The position numbers and the translations under genes were made by a program. Below are positions 34,855 to 47,245 of a DNA stretch of 64,000 nucleotides, in pieces. This DNA comes from Monodelphis domestica (Eukaryota; Chordata; Mammalia; Didelphimorphia; Didelphidae). The notes beneath the pieces are model-generated. The model was not told the origin of the DNA and made no database searches. It worked only from the letters and a program-made list of their open reading frames with translations. How positions within the stretch are numbered: the first letter of the stretch is position 1; each line of letters opens with the position of its first letter. Where the stretch lies: assembly GCF_027887165.1 (NCBI RefSeq), contig NC_077233.1, positions 233,894,324 through 233,958,323 of the forward strand, read 5' to 3'.

Positions 34855-35420
34855 ACGTTGAATACTAATATTTGTTATTATTTTACTTTTAACCAGGAAC
34901 TAGTTGAGTTTTCCTAAATTGTAACAATAGATAAGTGACCATTTAAGCTATATAGCACTTCAAATCTTAGGTACGTCCCTCCTCATCTCCCTTGTTAGCT
35001 AATATTAATTATATTGGGAGACATTCCAGTTCCATACTCCCATCTTCTTCAACCAATCATTGAACTCAAAGACACCCAGTTTTGGAGACTGGGTCTCCTT
35101 ATCTCACCTAGGTTGGACCTCCAGTGACCCCTTATAAGTCCGATGCCAAATACTGATTGAACCTGTTCCATTTTTCTGACTTGGGCTGGTTTTCCTCTCC
35201 TTAGGTAGCCTGTTGCTTCTTCTTTCCTCCCTACCTTGCTCCTCTGGACTTATCATATTGGTCCCAGATTTAGTGCTGACACCCTTTTGACTTCAATCTT
35301 ACTGCATTTCAGAACTCCTGAGCTGATGTGATCCATCAGTCTCAGCCTTCCCAATATCAGGAATTTCAGGGGTAAACTAGCATTCCCGGCTATTTCAAAG
35401 TGTGGATCTGGAAGCAAAAG
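34855..35420. other. No recognisable gene or element
   Basis: Mixed-composition sequence without a long open frame or known repeat. Confidence 0.4.
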
Positions 35421-35437
35421 GTATCAGGCAGAATCTT

Positions 35438-35749
35438 TTTTTAAATTCTTTTTTTGTTTTCAAATATTTTTCCATGGTTACATGATTCATGTTCTCTCCC
35501 TCCCCTCTTCCTTCCCTACTTCCAGAGCTGAAAAGCAATTCCACTGGGTTATACATGTGTTATCACTTGATACCTATTTCCATATTATTCATTTTTGTAA
35601 CAGAGCACTCTTTGAAAATCAAAAACCCCAAATCCTATACCCATACAAACAAGTGATAAATCATATGTTTTTCTTCTGCGTTTCTACTCCCATAGTTCTT
35701 TCTCTAGATGTGGATAGTGTTCTTTCTCATAAATCCCTCAGGATTATCC
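35438..35749 (-). mobile_element. Very short 5'-truncated L1 (3'UTR only) with 15-bp target duplication
   Basis: Only about 312 bp of L1 3'UTR is present ('gcaattccactgggttatac', 'agttctttctctagatgtgg'). Target duplication 'atcaggcagaatctt' (35423-35437) and 'atcaggtagaatctt' (35750-35764), one mismatch in 15. Confidence 0.95.
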
Positions 35750-35981
35750 ATCAGGTAGAATCTTGTTCCCTTCCAATAACAAACCTGGAGCTCCTGAAAA
35801 AAAAAGGAGTATCTTCAATATGCATAAGAGGTGGAACTTTTGTTATACCAAATAGAAAACTGGGAAGCCTTCTTTGGATCTACTACATCATCATTCCAAC
35901 TTGGATTTAGATTTGGAGGATTATAGCACTCAACTCCCATCTCCAGCCCTTCTGAAGTCTCAGATATCTATATATATTATT

Positions 35982-36178
35982 TTTTTAAGCCTTTACTTTC
36001 TGTCTTAGAATCAATTCTACGTGATAGTTCTGAGGCAGAAGAGCAGCAAGGGCTAGGCAATGGGGAATAAGCAAGTTTTCCGTGGTCATACAGCTAGGAA
36101 GTGTCTGGGGTCAAATTTGAACTCAGGACGTCCCAACTCTTGGCCTGTCTCTCAATCTATTCAGCCATCTCGATGCCC
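35982..36178 (-). mobile_element. Type-1 SINE, antisense
   Basis: 'aagcctttactttctgtctt', 'gaggcagaagagcagcaagg', 'agctaggaagtgtctggggt' and the end 'attcagccatctcgatgccc'. Full length. Confidence 0.88.
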
Positions 36179-36950
36179 CAGTATGTATTATTCTTTAATA
36201 AATCTCTTTTGGACACTAGTGTCTTGTGCATACAACCCCCCCTCCCCCAAGTTATTGCATAATCCTTTATTTGGAGAGAGGCTTTTGCTTCCAAATGACT
36301 GAGTTCACTCAAGGATCCCTTATATTCAGTGAGTGCTGCTAATTTACCCTGTCCAGAAAAATTTATTCTTCTACCATTCACTCAAAGACAGATTTCCTTC
36401 AGGCTACCTGATGCAAGGGTTGTAGTAGGATAACAAAGGGAGGGATATGATGCTACCAAAACTGCAAAAGGCACATCAGGGTTTAAGCTTTCTTTCCAGT
36501 GAACTGGGATTTAAGAGCTAAGATCTTTTTCCCTTACCAGTAATGGAATAGAACATTGTGTTTCATGACACATAACCTTCCCTCCCCCCAAGACTACTAC
36601 TAATGGAACTAGAGACCCCATGCATATTAATGGCCTAATCTTAGTCCCCAAGGACTCCAAGCAATGACTCTAAGGATCCCTTTATTAGCCCAGAATCAAG
36701 ATCCACCAGCATGGTGTTAGTAATGTTATAGAAATGAAAGATGCCAGTCAGGAGAATCCAAATGGTCTAAATATTGTTGGATCAGATTATGTTATGGTAC
36801 AGAACAGGGATACAGAGATTCTCCTGAGACTGAAAAAGAAAAAGAAAAACTGCTTCTCTGTTAGGTAAAATAAAGGTATATATAATGATTGATTATCCTA
36901 TTCAAGTGCCTTTCCTTTATTAATTATTATTTTTAATATAGTTTACTTGG
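36179..36950. other. No recognisable gene or element
   Basis: No long open frame; includes a C-rich stretch at 36236-36248. Confidence 0.4.
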
Positions 36951-36954
36951 CAAT

Positions 36955-37045
36955 ATTTGCATGTTGTTTTTTCTCTTTAGATTGTAAGCTCCTTGAGGGC
37001 AGAGACTGTCTTTTGATTCTTTTTGTATCCACAATGCTTAGAAAT
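36955..37045 (+). mobile_element. L2 3' tail fragment
   Basis: 'ttgtaagctccttgagggca', 'gagactgtcttttgattctt' and 'tgtatccacaatgcttag' are the common 3' tail of L2-type LINEs. Confidence 0.6.
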
Positions 37046-37309
37046 GAAACAGACCACCCCTCTGAACCTAGGATGATCTAGGATGGATGGCTCATCAGTT
37101 GACATCTATTTTCTTGCTCAGACCTACTGGCTAATTGAAAAAAGGCAGCCATTCCACATCCTTCTGATAACTGAATATCTCAGTTATACCTCCAATACTA
37201 CCCAGAAGAGGGGGCTACTAGCCATAATTGTGGATAGTTGAGGCAGATCAATGAAGGCCCATTTTTTTCACAGTACCATTAAGACTGATAACATCTAGGG
37301 AAACAGAAT

Positions 37310-37560
37310 CCCAGAATCTAAGGATCAGAAAGGACCTCCAGTGCCACCTGCCTGAATAAGAATCCTCTCAACACCATCTCGGAGGTGTTCTCCAACATTT
37401 TCTTGAACCTGCCATTGAGAGGAACCTCCTACTTCTAGAGATAGTTCATTCCACTTTTAGGTAGATCTAATTACTAGGTTTTTCCTGCTATAGAGCTTCA
37501 ATTTACAACTTTATTGCTTCTTGCCCCTACTCCTGGGTCTTCTTTTTGGGTCAAGACAAG
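37310..37560 (+). repeat. L2/CR1-like ancient repeat
   Basis: 'aaggatcagaaaggacctcc', 'gttcattccacttttaggta', 'aattactaggtttttcctgc' and 'cttgcccctactcctgggtc' match in order a well-known amniote repeat; exact family not certain. Confidence 0.5.
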
Positions 37561-37584
37561 GCTAATAATCCTTCTTTCATTTGA

Positions 37585-38050
37585 AAAGAAATATTATTTT
37601 TATTTTCAACTTCAAATTCTCTCCATCCATTGAGAAGATAAGAAACACAATCCCCATTATTCATATGAAGTCATGTATTTATATACTGTATATATATATA
37701 TACATTTCCATATTAGCCATGTTCTGAAAAAAAGCAAGAAAAATAAATAAAGGAAAAAATATAAGCTGCCTTCTGAATCCATTAGTTATCGCTCTGGAAA
37801 TAGATAGCATTTTTCATCATGAGTCCTTTTGGTGGATCAGAATTACATTGATCAGAATTACTAAGTCTTTCACAGTTGCTTATTTTTATTATACCACCAT
37901 TGTCATAAATATTTTCCTCCTGGTTCTGCTTACTTTATTTGCATCATTCCATATAAATCTTTTCTAGGTTTGTTTGAAACCATTCTCTTCATCATTTGTT
38001 CTGGTATATAATCCTTCTTTAATGTCTCAACTCTTCCATTACTCAAAGAT
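37585..38050 (-). mobile_element. Old L1 3'UTR fragment, antisense
   Basis: 'tcatgtatttatatactgta', 'tttccatattagccatgttc', 'gcatttttcatcatgagtcc' and 'tcctcctggttctgcttact' follow the same order as the old L1 at 24265. Confidence 0.75.
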
Positions 38051-38303
38051 GGCTATGTCTTCTTGAGTCTTCTCTTTAGGGGATCCTTTAATGTGGGCAA
38101 TCATTCCTATCTGATTAAATCAATCTCATTATATGATCTGAGCCAGGAAACAAAATAACAGTAGTGTTTGTGTGTTACAGAAAGGCACAAATTCCAAATC
38201 TCTAATTTCTTTATGGATTGTATTGTCCCCATTTCCATTCATATGTTGGGGAAGAGGACCTTCAAAGTATACTAGGTCAAGAAGATCAAGAAGAACCCTC
38301 ACT

Positions 38304-38455
38304 AGGGGTAACTAGGGGGCTCAGTGGATAGAGAGCTAGGCCTAAAGATGAGAGACCTTGGGTTCAAATCTGAACTCATATTTCTTAGTTGTGTGACCCT
38401 GAGAAAGCCCCTTATTATTGGAATTGCTATGATTATTCTTACTTAGCCCCAGGAA
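38304..38455 (+). mobile_element. Type-1 SINE, 3'-truncated or diverged
   Basis: 'actagggggctcagtggata', 'gagagaccttgggttcaaat' and 'gttgtgtgaccctgagaaag'; the usual 'gaaggtaaggg' tail is not visible. Confidence 0.7.
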
Positions 38456-38549
38456 AAATAGATGAGAGCAACATTCTTTTAGGGTTAATACAGATGTCCC
38501 ACTCTGTCCCCACAGGATATTACCAGGAAAGCTCACTTACAAAACTAAA

Positions 38550-39000
38550 CCTAAGGATTCTTATATACCCACTTAGATAGGACCTTCTTTTCTAGGCATA
38601 AAAACTTCTGGCAAATTTGTGCTCTGAATTCCCTAACCTATATCTAGGTCATGTTGATTCTACCCACTGATCCTGCCCTTAGCAACAGTGTTTCATTGAC
38701 TATCTCCCTAGGCTTCCTGTCTGTTGTTAGGTTCTATGAAAACATGTATATTGAGAATGAAACTGTGCCAAGTAGATATGTGATCATGAGGGTATAAAAT
38801 AAAGCCAGGCCTCAGCCAAGGTGGAGCAGTTTATCCTGTGAAACCTGTGCTGTGGGTTGAATGTGAAAGCTGTGTCCCATCCATCATTTCGCCAATACCA
38901 TCCTACCTCCAAGACCCTGTGGAAGACTCATCCACCCCACAGCAAAAGGGTATATATTTCTTACCATTTTAGGTTTTTTATCTTAAAACTTTTGATGGGA
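38550..39000. other. No recognisable gene or element
   Basis: Unique-looking sequence between a SINE and a short L1. Confidence 0.4.
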
Positions 39001-39003
39001 CTT

Positions 39004-39248
39004 TAAAAAAAGATTTATTTATTTAGAATATTTTTACATGCTTCCATGCTAACCTTTCTCCTCTCCCAGATCTGAAAAGCAATTCCACTGTGTTATACAT
39101 GTGTGTTATCACTTGATACCTATTTCCATATTATTCATTTTTGTAATAGAGTAATCTTTTAAAACCAAAACCCCAAATTATATACCCATATAAACAAGTG
39201 ATAATTCATATTTTTTTCTTTTGCATTTCTACTTCCACAGTTCTTTCC
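39004..39248 (-). mobile_element. Very short L1 (3'UTR only) with 13-bp target duplication
   Basis: L1 3'UTR of about 245 bp ('gcaattccactgtgttatac', 'tttccatattattcattttt'). Target duplication 'tttgatgggactt' (38991-39003) and 'tttgatgggtctt' (39249-39261), one mismatch. Confidence 0.93.
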
Positions 39249-39261
39249 TTTGATGGGTCTT

Positions 39262-40860
39262 ATGGTTAGTTGGCCATCCATTTTAGTTTTAGGAACTTAT
39301 CTATAGAGGAAGGAGAGGGATACTTGGCTTCTCATGAGTCCAGATCTTGGTGCTTTCTGCCCATAATTCTTGCTTCCCCTTTCCTAATTTTCCTCCCTTT
39401 AGACCTACTTTCCTGATTGATTTTTCACCATTTAGGCGAACTGCCACTCAGGTAACATGCTCTGTTGGTGATTGCCCTAGACATTGATTCAATGCACCTG
39501 GCTAAGAACAATACTCTTTTGTCAACCAGAGGGGGAAGATGTGGATGAGTTTCCTGTTCTCTGTATGCAGGGAAGATATTTTCACCTGTAAGGCTATGTG
39601 TCTAGTAAATAGTATTAGGAAGAGTTATATACTTAACTACTCTTCAAGCATTTATTAAGCACCAACTATGTTTCAGGCACAATTTGGTTCCAGAGATACA
39701 AAAGATGAGAATGAAACAATCCCTGCCTTTTACAAACTTTGTCTATAGTCATCACTCCCAATTTGCCCATCTCTTTCTCAATCCTTCTCCATCAATGGGC
39801 TTTACCTCTTCATTTCCGCAACTTCCAAGTGACTTCTTCCTCCACCACACATTACTTTCACATATATTCCACTCACTAATCCCTTGACCAAAGCATTAAA
39901 GATCATATCTCTAGTCAGAGAGCTCAAAGCAATTAATTCTGGAGCATGCAGCATAACTGATGAGAAACCATGATCATACATTTGGAAGATTTATTACTTT
40001 ATACTTTTCACCTATCTGCTGTCAGGAATTTGGAGTCAGATTTTATAGTTTACTGTGGGTATCATTTCACTCTTTCTAGCTGCAGGGTGTAGTCCTACCT
40101 AGTAACTAACTAATGGATTTTTTTTCTGGTCTAATAGTCTTCCTGGAGTGATGATGGGAAAGCAAGGATCTAGGAAAATATTGTTATTCCATATGTATTT
40201 GTCTCAAGCCTCTGGTTCCCCACAGAATCTATCAATATCCATCTATCATATTCCTTACTGTAAGCTGAGTTACTAGGTCAGTGCTTCTGACATAGAGTAC
40301 TTCATTCCCAATGAGATAACAGAGTCCTTGCCTCAAACTCTGTTCATTATGCCAGCCTTAACTATTAATATCTGTACCTGGGGGAAAGAATAACAGGGGG
40401 ATTGTGGGTGGGGAGGGAGATTCTCTTAGGGTACCATTTTGGGGAGAGGAAATACAAAAGGAAGTATCTCTGGACTAAGTCACTGTTGTTCCTCTACCCC
40501 TAACATGAGGTTGTGGGAAGAAGGCAGGCAGGTAAGGAAGTATTGCCAGAAGGGTGTTGTGGGTGCCCTCTAAATTTTATGCCTAGAGCAGAACTCTGAT
40601 CACCCAGCCCTAGTTCCTCCTCAACATTTTGCCAATTGCTCTGACCCAATTATGAATCTCTTAGAGACATTTGTTCCATACTTAATGAATTTACTCTACC
40701 ACAATGGGTTGCTATCAAAACAAAGGGAGCAAAAGGAGGATAGAGAAAGTATATAGGTAGATGCTCTTGGGTGACAGTACATGGCTTCACAGATGAGACC
40801 AAGGAACTTGTCAGTACTTTTCAGTCTTCAAGACTGATCTGAGTGCCCCACTAAGATCAA
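39262..40860. other. Mostly unrecognised; ancient repeat scrap at 39645-39730
   Basis: 39645-39730 is a copy of the 'catttattaagcaccaacta' family. The rest has no long open frame or recognised repeat. Confidence 0.4.
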
Positions 40861-40864
40861 GGGC

Positions 40865-41290
40865 AGGGACTTTTAACCCCTTTTAAAAAATCTTAGACCC
40901 CTTGGACTAACTGTTAAAACCTTAGGATGCCTTCTCAGAATGATGTTCTTTTTTCTTTTTAAAATTTTTTCCTATGGTTACTTGATTCTTGTCACCCTCC
41001 CCTCTTCCTTTTCCTCTTTCCATAGTTGACAAGCAATACATATATTATCACTCAAAACCTATTTCCATATTATTTGTTTTTTAATAGAGTAATAGTTAAA
41101 AACCAAAACCTCAAATCAAATATCCAAATAAACAAGTCATAAATCATATCTTTTCTTCAGAATGATATTTTTAAATTCAAAAATAAAGTGTATAGGATTA
41201 CAAAGAAACCAAAGATCAATAAAAATAAATATGTAATTTTCCTTTTCCCATTCAAGGTACAGATGCTCTGAAACATATCCACAGGTGCCA
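40865..41290 (+). repeat. Unnamed ancient repeat, split by an L1
   Basis: 'gggacttttaacccctttta', 'accccttggactaactgtta' and 'cttctcagaatgat', then after the L1 'aagtgtataggattacaaag' and 'aaaccaaagatcaataaaaa'. The same order occurs at 51690-51880, so it is a dispersed family. Confidence 0.5.
40948..41156 (-). mobile_element. Very short L1 (3'UTR only) with 13-bp target duplication
   Basis: About 209 bp of L1 3'UTR. Target duplication 'tcagaatgatgtt' (40935-40947) and 'tcagaatgatatt' (41157-41169), one mismatch. Confidence 0.93.
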
Positions 41291-41319
41291 TGGGTACCAG
41301 GTCAAGAACATCTGTTTTG

Positions 41320-41519
41320 TGGGGGCAGTCAAGTGACTCAGTAGATTAAGAGCCAGGTTTAGAGACAACAGGTCCTGGATTTAAATTTGGCCTCAGACAT
41401 GTCATAGTTGTGTGAACCTGGGCAAGTCACTTAACCCCCATTGACTAACTCTTACCACTCTTTTGCATTGGAACCAATATACAATATGATTTTAAGATGG
41501 AAGGTAAGGTTTTTTTTTT
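41320..41519 (+). mobile_element. Type-1 SINE
   Basis: 'gggggcagtcaagtgactca', 'acaggtcctggatttaaatt', 'gaacctgggcaagtcactta' and the tail 'atggaaggtaagg' followed by nine T. It directly adjoins the left end of the next L1. Confidence 0.88.
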
Positions 41520-41520
41520 A

Positions 41521-42620
41521 ACCTGATCTAGGGTTTCTAAGTTTTTTGATTTGCATGTCTAATTCATTAACCTCTGCCCTCCCTAATTTGTTAATATATG
41601 AACTCAAGGATATAAAATTCCCCCTGAGTACTGCTTTGGCTGCATCCCAAAGATTTTGAAAGGATGTCTCATCATTGTCATTTTCTTCAATGAAATTATT
41701 AATTATTTCTATGATTTGTTCTCTAACTGACCAATTTTGGAGAATTATATTATTTAATTTCCAATTAATTTTTGATTTGGCTCTCCATGTACTCTTACTG
41801 ATCATTATTTTTATCATTACTATTTTTATTTTATTTATTATTTTTAATTTATGATTATTTTTAATTTATTATATTTATTATCTGAAAAGGTTGCATTTAT
41901 TATTTCTGTTTTTCTGCATTTGTTTGCCATGTTTTTATGACCTAGTACATGGTCAATCTTTATGAATGTACCATGTGCTGCTGAAAATAAAGTGTATTCC
42001 TTTTTGTTCCTATTTATTTTTCTCCATATATCTATTAACTCTATTTTTTCTAAGATTTCATCCACATCTTTTACCTCTTTCTTATTTATTTATTTATTTG
42101 TTTGATTTATCTAAATTTGATAGTGGTAGGTTCAGGTCTCCCACTAGTATAGTTTTACTATCTATTTCCTCCTTCAATTCCACTAATTTCTCCTTTAGAA
42201 ATTTGGATGCTATACCATTTGGTGCATACATGTTGATTACTGATATTTCCTCATTGTCTATACTCCCTTTTATCAGGATGTATTTACCTTCCCTATCCCT
42301 TTTAATCAGAGCTATTTTTACTTTGACTTTGTCAGATATCATGATTGCAACTGTTGCCTTCTTTCTATCAGTTGAGGCCCAATAGGTTTTGCTCCAACTT
42401 TTAATTCTAACCTTGTGGGTATCTACCCGCCTCAGGTGTGTTTCTTGTAGACAACATATGGTAGGATTTTGGATTCTAATCCACTTTCCCATTTCTTTTC
42501 ATTTTGTGGATGAGTTCATCCCATTCACATTCAAAGTTATGATGGTCACTTGTATATTCCCTAGCATTTTTATATCTTCTCCTAGTTCTGTCCTTTCTTC
42601 TTTTGCTATATCCTTTTAAA
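41521..42620 (-). pseudogene. L1 ORF2 N-terminal endonuclease region, truncated
   Basis: Residues NPTICCLQETHLRRVDTHKV, WSKTYWASTDRKKATVAIMI, VGDLNLPLS (the GDFN-type endonuclease motif) and TFIKIDHVLGHK are characteristic of the APE-like endonuclease of L1 ORF2p. It continues to KSTWRAKSKINWKLNN and stops at QIKKLRN, before the reverse transcriptase. Stops or frame changes between the segments show it is dead. Confidence 0.87.
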
Positions 42621-43440
42621 GCAGTGATTTACTTTTAATCAATCCCCCTAATCCCCTCCCTCAATATGCTTCTCTTTCTGGCCCCTCCCTTTTTCTTCCC
42701 TTCTTGTTTTTTAGGGTCTGTTAAGTTCCCTCCCCCCACTTTTCCCTCCCTTTTTTGTACTCCCACCCCCTACTCCCTTAATTTTACCTTTTCACTTACC
42801 CTGTAGGATTTGATAGAATTCAAGACCCCAATGGGTCTGGATGCTCTTCCCTCTCAGAACTGATTTTAATGAGAGTAAGTTTTAAGTATTACTTATTAGC
42901 ACTCTCTTCTTCTCCTTCTTATAAGAGTATTCTTCCCTTCCCCTCCCCATGTGTATCTTTGTGTGATAAAGATTATCCTATTTGTTTTATTTCTTCAAGT
43001 ATCTCTTGGTACCATCTTCGATTCTCCCCCTCCATTTTTCTTTTTTTTGCATATCATCTTATAGCCCTTAATGCCACAATCTCTTCCTGTGAATGATTAT
43101 TTTAATTACTATAATAGTGAATACAATTTTGAGAGTTACAAATAACATTTTCTCCATATATATGTGTGTGTGCATATATATACATATAATTTGATCTAAT
43201 TGTAGCCTTTAAAGAAGAGAATTTGAATAAAAATTTTTTCTCCCTTTCCCTCTTTTTCTTATTTACTTTTTCATGTTTCTCTTGATCTTTGTATTTGGAT
43301 ATCAAACTTTCCACTTAGTTCTGGTCTTTTCTTTACATATACTTGAAAATATTTTTTAAAATTATATTATTATTTATTATAATTATATATATATTATATA
43401 TAATTATAATTATAAAAAAGAATTAATATTCTATTAAAAT

Positions 43441-44407
43441 CTAGATACCCACAAGTTGAATGCTCATACTTTCCCCTGGAAGTATATAGTCAGTTTTGAT
43501 GGATAGGTGATTCTTGGTTGAAGACCCAGTTCTCTTGCCTTTCTGAATATCGTGTTCCAGGCCTTGTGGTCCTTTAGTGTGGAAGCTGCCAGGTCTTATG
43601 TGATCCTTGGTATCTGAATTGTCTCTTTTTGGCTTCTTGTAGAATTTTCTCCTTAGCTTGAAAGCTCTGGAATTTGGCAATTATATTCCTGGGAGTTGTC
43701 TTTTGAGGATTTAGTGTAAAGGTTGTTCTATGAAGTCTTTCAATGTCTATTTTTCCCCCTTGTTCAAGAACATCAGGTAATTTCTCTTGGATGATTTCTT
43801 GTAGTATGATGTCAATATTTCTGTTTATTTCTGGCTTTTCAGGTAGACCAATGATTCTCAAATTGTCTCATTGTGATCTGTTTTCTTGATCTGACATCTT
43901 GTCAGTGAGATATTTTATGTTTTCTTCTATTTTGTCAGTCTTTTGACTTTGCTTTATTAATTCTTGCTGTTTTGCAAGATCATTGGTTTCCAGTTGCCCA
44001 AAACTGGTCCTTACGGCCTGGTTTTCTATTATAATCTTTTGGTCTTCTGCTTTAATCTTTTGATTTTCTGCTATAATATTTTGAATTTCCTTTTCAGTTT
44101 GGCCTATCCTGCTTTTTGTGGCTTCTGGTTGTTTCTCCAATTGGGAGTTCTGGTCCTTTAAACTGTTATTTTCTCTTTGAACTATTTCCCACCTTTCTTG
44201 CCAGAAGGCTTCCATCTTTTTGATAAGCTCCAATTTAAATTCTTCAAGAGCTTGTGGACAATTTCCATTTTTTTTGGGAAGGTTTTGGCTTTGTTTGAAT
44301 TCTTCCTCTATTTCCTCTGTAGCCTGGGTTTTTCTCCCATAAAATTTTTTTTGAGGGTCAATGCCTTCTTTTTGTTTTTCTTGTAGGGTTTTTGTACTTG
44401 GGGGCAC
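43441..44407 (-). pseudogene. L1 ORF1 (RNA-binding chaperone), inactivated
   Basis: Starts MPPSTKTLQEKQ at 44407. A Gln/Glu/Lys-rich region with heptad-like coiled coil (ENQKIKAEDQKIIIENQ) follows, and then the C-terminal domain with LRIIGLPEKPEINRNID and FTLNPQKTTPRNIIAKF. L1 ORF1p forms trimers through the coiled coil and binds L1 RNA. One in-frame TGA at about 43880 splits it just before LRIIGLP, and a frame change near 43620 affects the C-terminus. Otherwise well preserved, so not very old. Confidence 0.85.
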
Positions 44408-45059
44408 AATTTCCCACCACTGTGGAGGCTCTTCCTTCCCTTTTTAGTCAGAAATCTGAGTGAGATGGGCAGGCTTTCTGTTTATAGAGTTAAGAAGCAA
44501 GGATTTTGCCAGAGGCAAGCTCTTGACTCTCCACAGCTTCTGCTATTCGCTGCCTTTCTCTGCGCTACCTTTCTTAGAGCTCCCAAGGTCTGTGTTCCCT
44601 AGCCCACTAAGGTTGCAGGTGTAGCTGCTTTCAGGGGTAGGTCTTTGGTGGTCTTAATCAGCTCCCAAGGATGTAGAGGTGCCCCTTGCTCACACTAGAA
44701 ATGCCCCTGGGTCACTCGCTGATTCTGGTGCACGCTGGTTCTGACTCTGGCTCTGTAGGTGGGGTGGGGGAGGGTAGATCAGCTCACATTTGAGTGGGAG
44801 ATTTTTCACCCCCCCGTATAGTATGAAAATGTCCAAATCCTATGTACCTTCAATGCTGCACCTTACTGTAGAGTCCCTTTGTTGTTATGAATTTGGTTTT
44901 TTTGGTCTTATGAGGTAGTCTATATCAGTGGGTACTAAGGAGAAGAAGAGTCCCATGTCTAGACTGCTACCATGCTTACCCGGGACCTGATCTAAGGTTT
45001 TAAAACCCCCCTAGGCATCCAGGTCCTTTTTATAAAACAAAAAAAAAAACAAAAACAAG

Positions 45060-45255
45060 CCTGGGGGACATTTGGGTGACTCAGTGGATTGAGAACCAAG
45101 CCTAGAGATAGGAGGACCTGGATTCAAATCTGACTTCAGACACTTCCTAGCTATATGACCCTAGGCAAATCACTTGAACTCCATTGCCTAGCCCTTACCA
45201 CTCTGTATTGGTTCTAAGAAAGAAGGGAAGAACTTAAAAAACTCCAACAAAATAA
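45060..45255 (+). mobile_element. Type-1 SINE
   Basis: 'gacatttgggtgactcagtg', 'ggaggacctggattcaaatc', 'gaccctaggcaaatcacttg' and a tail 'aagaaagaagggaagaactt' with A-runs to 45270. Confidence 0.88.
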
Positions 45256-45270
45256 TAAAAAAAAACCCTA

Positions 45271-45660
45271 GGTAATACTCAAACTACTCAGATATATTTT
45301 ATAAATGTAGTAACCTAAGGCAAACCTCCATACAAATATGAATCCAAAAACAATAATTCCATTAAATCCTAATACATGACTGGATTGGCATCATTTCTTT
45401 GACTTTTTGTGGCTATTAATATCTAGTATTTATACAAAAGCATTTTAATGTTAGAAAAACTCTCTGATCATCTTCCCTCTCCCTTGTCTCCCAATCTCCT
45501 GAAATTTGGATTCTAAATTTTAGTCCCATGGCTCTTATAGGTCAGCCTCTATTTTATCAGGGCCCAGACCTTCACATTTCCATCTCCCCACCACACCTCC
45601 ATTTCTGCATCCTCCATCTTCCTTCTCCTTTTTCATGTTCTTTTTACTTTTGAGGATTCT
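45271..45660. other. Mostly unrecognised; probable L2 scrap near 45540-45650
   Basis: No gene seen. C/T-rich phrases at 45560-45650 may belong to the L2 tail that follows. Confidence 0.35.
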
Positions 45661-45669
45661 CTTCATGCA

Positions 45670-45800
45670 TTGTCTTTCTTTATTAGAATGTAAGCTCCAC
45701 GAGGGCAGAGATTTTCTTTTGTCTCTTTTTGGAACTTATTAAATATGTATTGAATTGAATTTGTAATCCCAGTACTTAGCATAGTGTATGGCACATAGTA
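45670..45800 (+). mobile_element. L2 3' tail fragment
   Basis: 'ttagaatgtaagctccacga', 'gggcagagattttcttttgt' and 'cagtacttagcatagtgtat'. Confidence 0.65.
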
Positions 45801-45804
45801 AGAA

Positions 45805-46045
45805 TGATTACGTATTGCAGTGGATAGAGTGGAGGATTTGGAGATGGGAAACCCGAATTCAAATATTGCCTCAGACACTGTAGATGCAACCCCAGGCCAA
45901 TCACTTAATCCTTCCACGGTTCAGTTTCCTTATGTTTGTAAAATGGGGATACTAATAGCATCTACCCCCACAGGATTGTTGTGAGGATGAAATGAGGCGA
46001 TATTTTTAAAGGATTTTGTAAACCTTAAAGTTTTTGATAAATTTT
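45805..46045 (+). mobile_element. MIR/core-SINE
   Basis: 'cagtggatagagtggaggat', 'cggttcagtttccttatgtt', 'aatggggatactaatagcat' and 'gattgttgtgaggatgaaat'. Confidence 0.83.
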
Positions 46046-46099
46046 TAGTTGTTGACAAATGTTTAAAATCTTTCTATCACTTTCTTCCTATTCATTTGT

Positions 46100-46508
<409 letters not shown>

Positions 46509-46514
46509 TATCTC

Positions 46515-47240
46515 ATTTAGAAGATGCTACTAAAATGGGTTGAAAATTCATTTAGTGGTCTTTTACTTACATTTCCTTCTGTGACTTCTTTTTCTCTCCC
46601 CTTGAAGAGATTGCAGTTCTAGGAACTGATCAAACCTCTCACTTAGCTCTCATATTGGTTCTTCCTTGCTCCAACAGTTGGGTTACCCGGCATTTGTCCA
46701 CTTTCCTACTGACAAACCTTTAGGACTTCCTGAAGACCCTGAAAAGACCCTTTTACAAAAGCAAAACCTTGTTGAGGGTTGAAAGATGATATCTCCTCTT
46801 CTCAGAGTGTTGTGTTACATGAATGCAGGACTCCCTGCTAATAGAATCATAAATTCTCTCCTTTAAATTAATATTCTTATTCCATTTGCTCTTCAGATGA
46901 CCTCTCCCTGGACAAGAGCTATACTTTTCCTGAGTTATAGATAAAGACACTGGTCAGTAGTGCATCCCCCCCTCCCCTTCATTTATTGTCTGATAGTCTA
47001 ATTCCTTTCAAACTTATGAACTAGATAAGTCCCAAGATAGCTCACACCATACCACTACTAACCCATTAACAATACTTACTGGTTTTATCCTTCTCAAATA
47101 AACATATGGCTCTCCCACTGAGGAAGAAGAAGTCTTCCTGTTCCGTTATTGTATTGATTCCCCTTTTTCTCTCAGCTATGCCCTGCTGGAGCAAGATATT
47201 AAAAAACTTGGACTTAAGAAACTTGGCACTTTGAGTTCTG
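46515..47240. other. No recognisable gene or element
   Basis: Unique-looking sequence without long open frames. Confidence 0.4.
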
Positions 47241-47245
47241 TTATC

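Larger units (their letters stand above)
41521..44984 (-). mobile_element. 3'-truncated L1: 5'UTR, ORF1 and N-terminal part of ORF2
   Basis: Minus strand, right to left: 5'UTR (44408-44984), ORF1 (about 43441-44407), a spacer rich in AT (42620-43440), and ORF2 up to the segment before the reverse transcriptase core (41521-42620). The 3' part of ORF2 and the 3'UTR are absent. Direct repeats 'acctgatctagggttt' (41521-41536) and 'acctgatctaaggttt' (44985-45000) flank it, 15 of 16 identical. If the left copy is a target duplication, the L1-derived part ends at about 41537. Confidence 0.88.
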
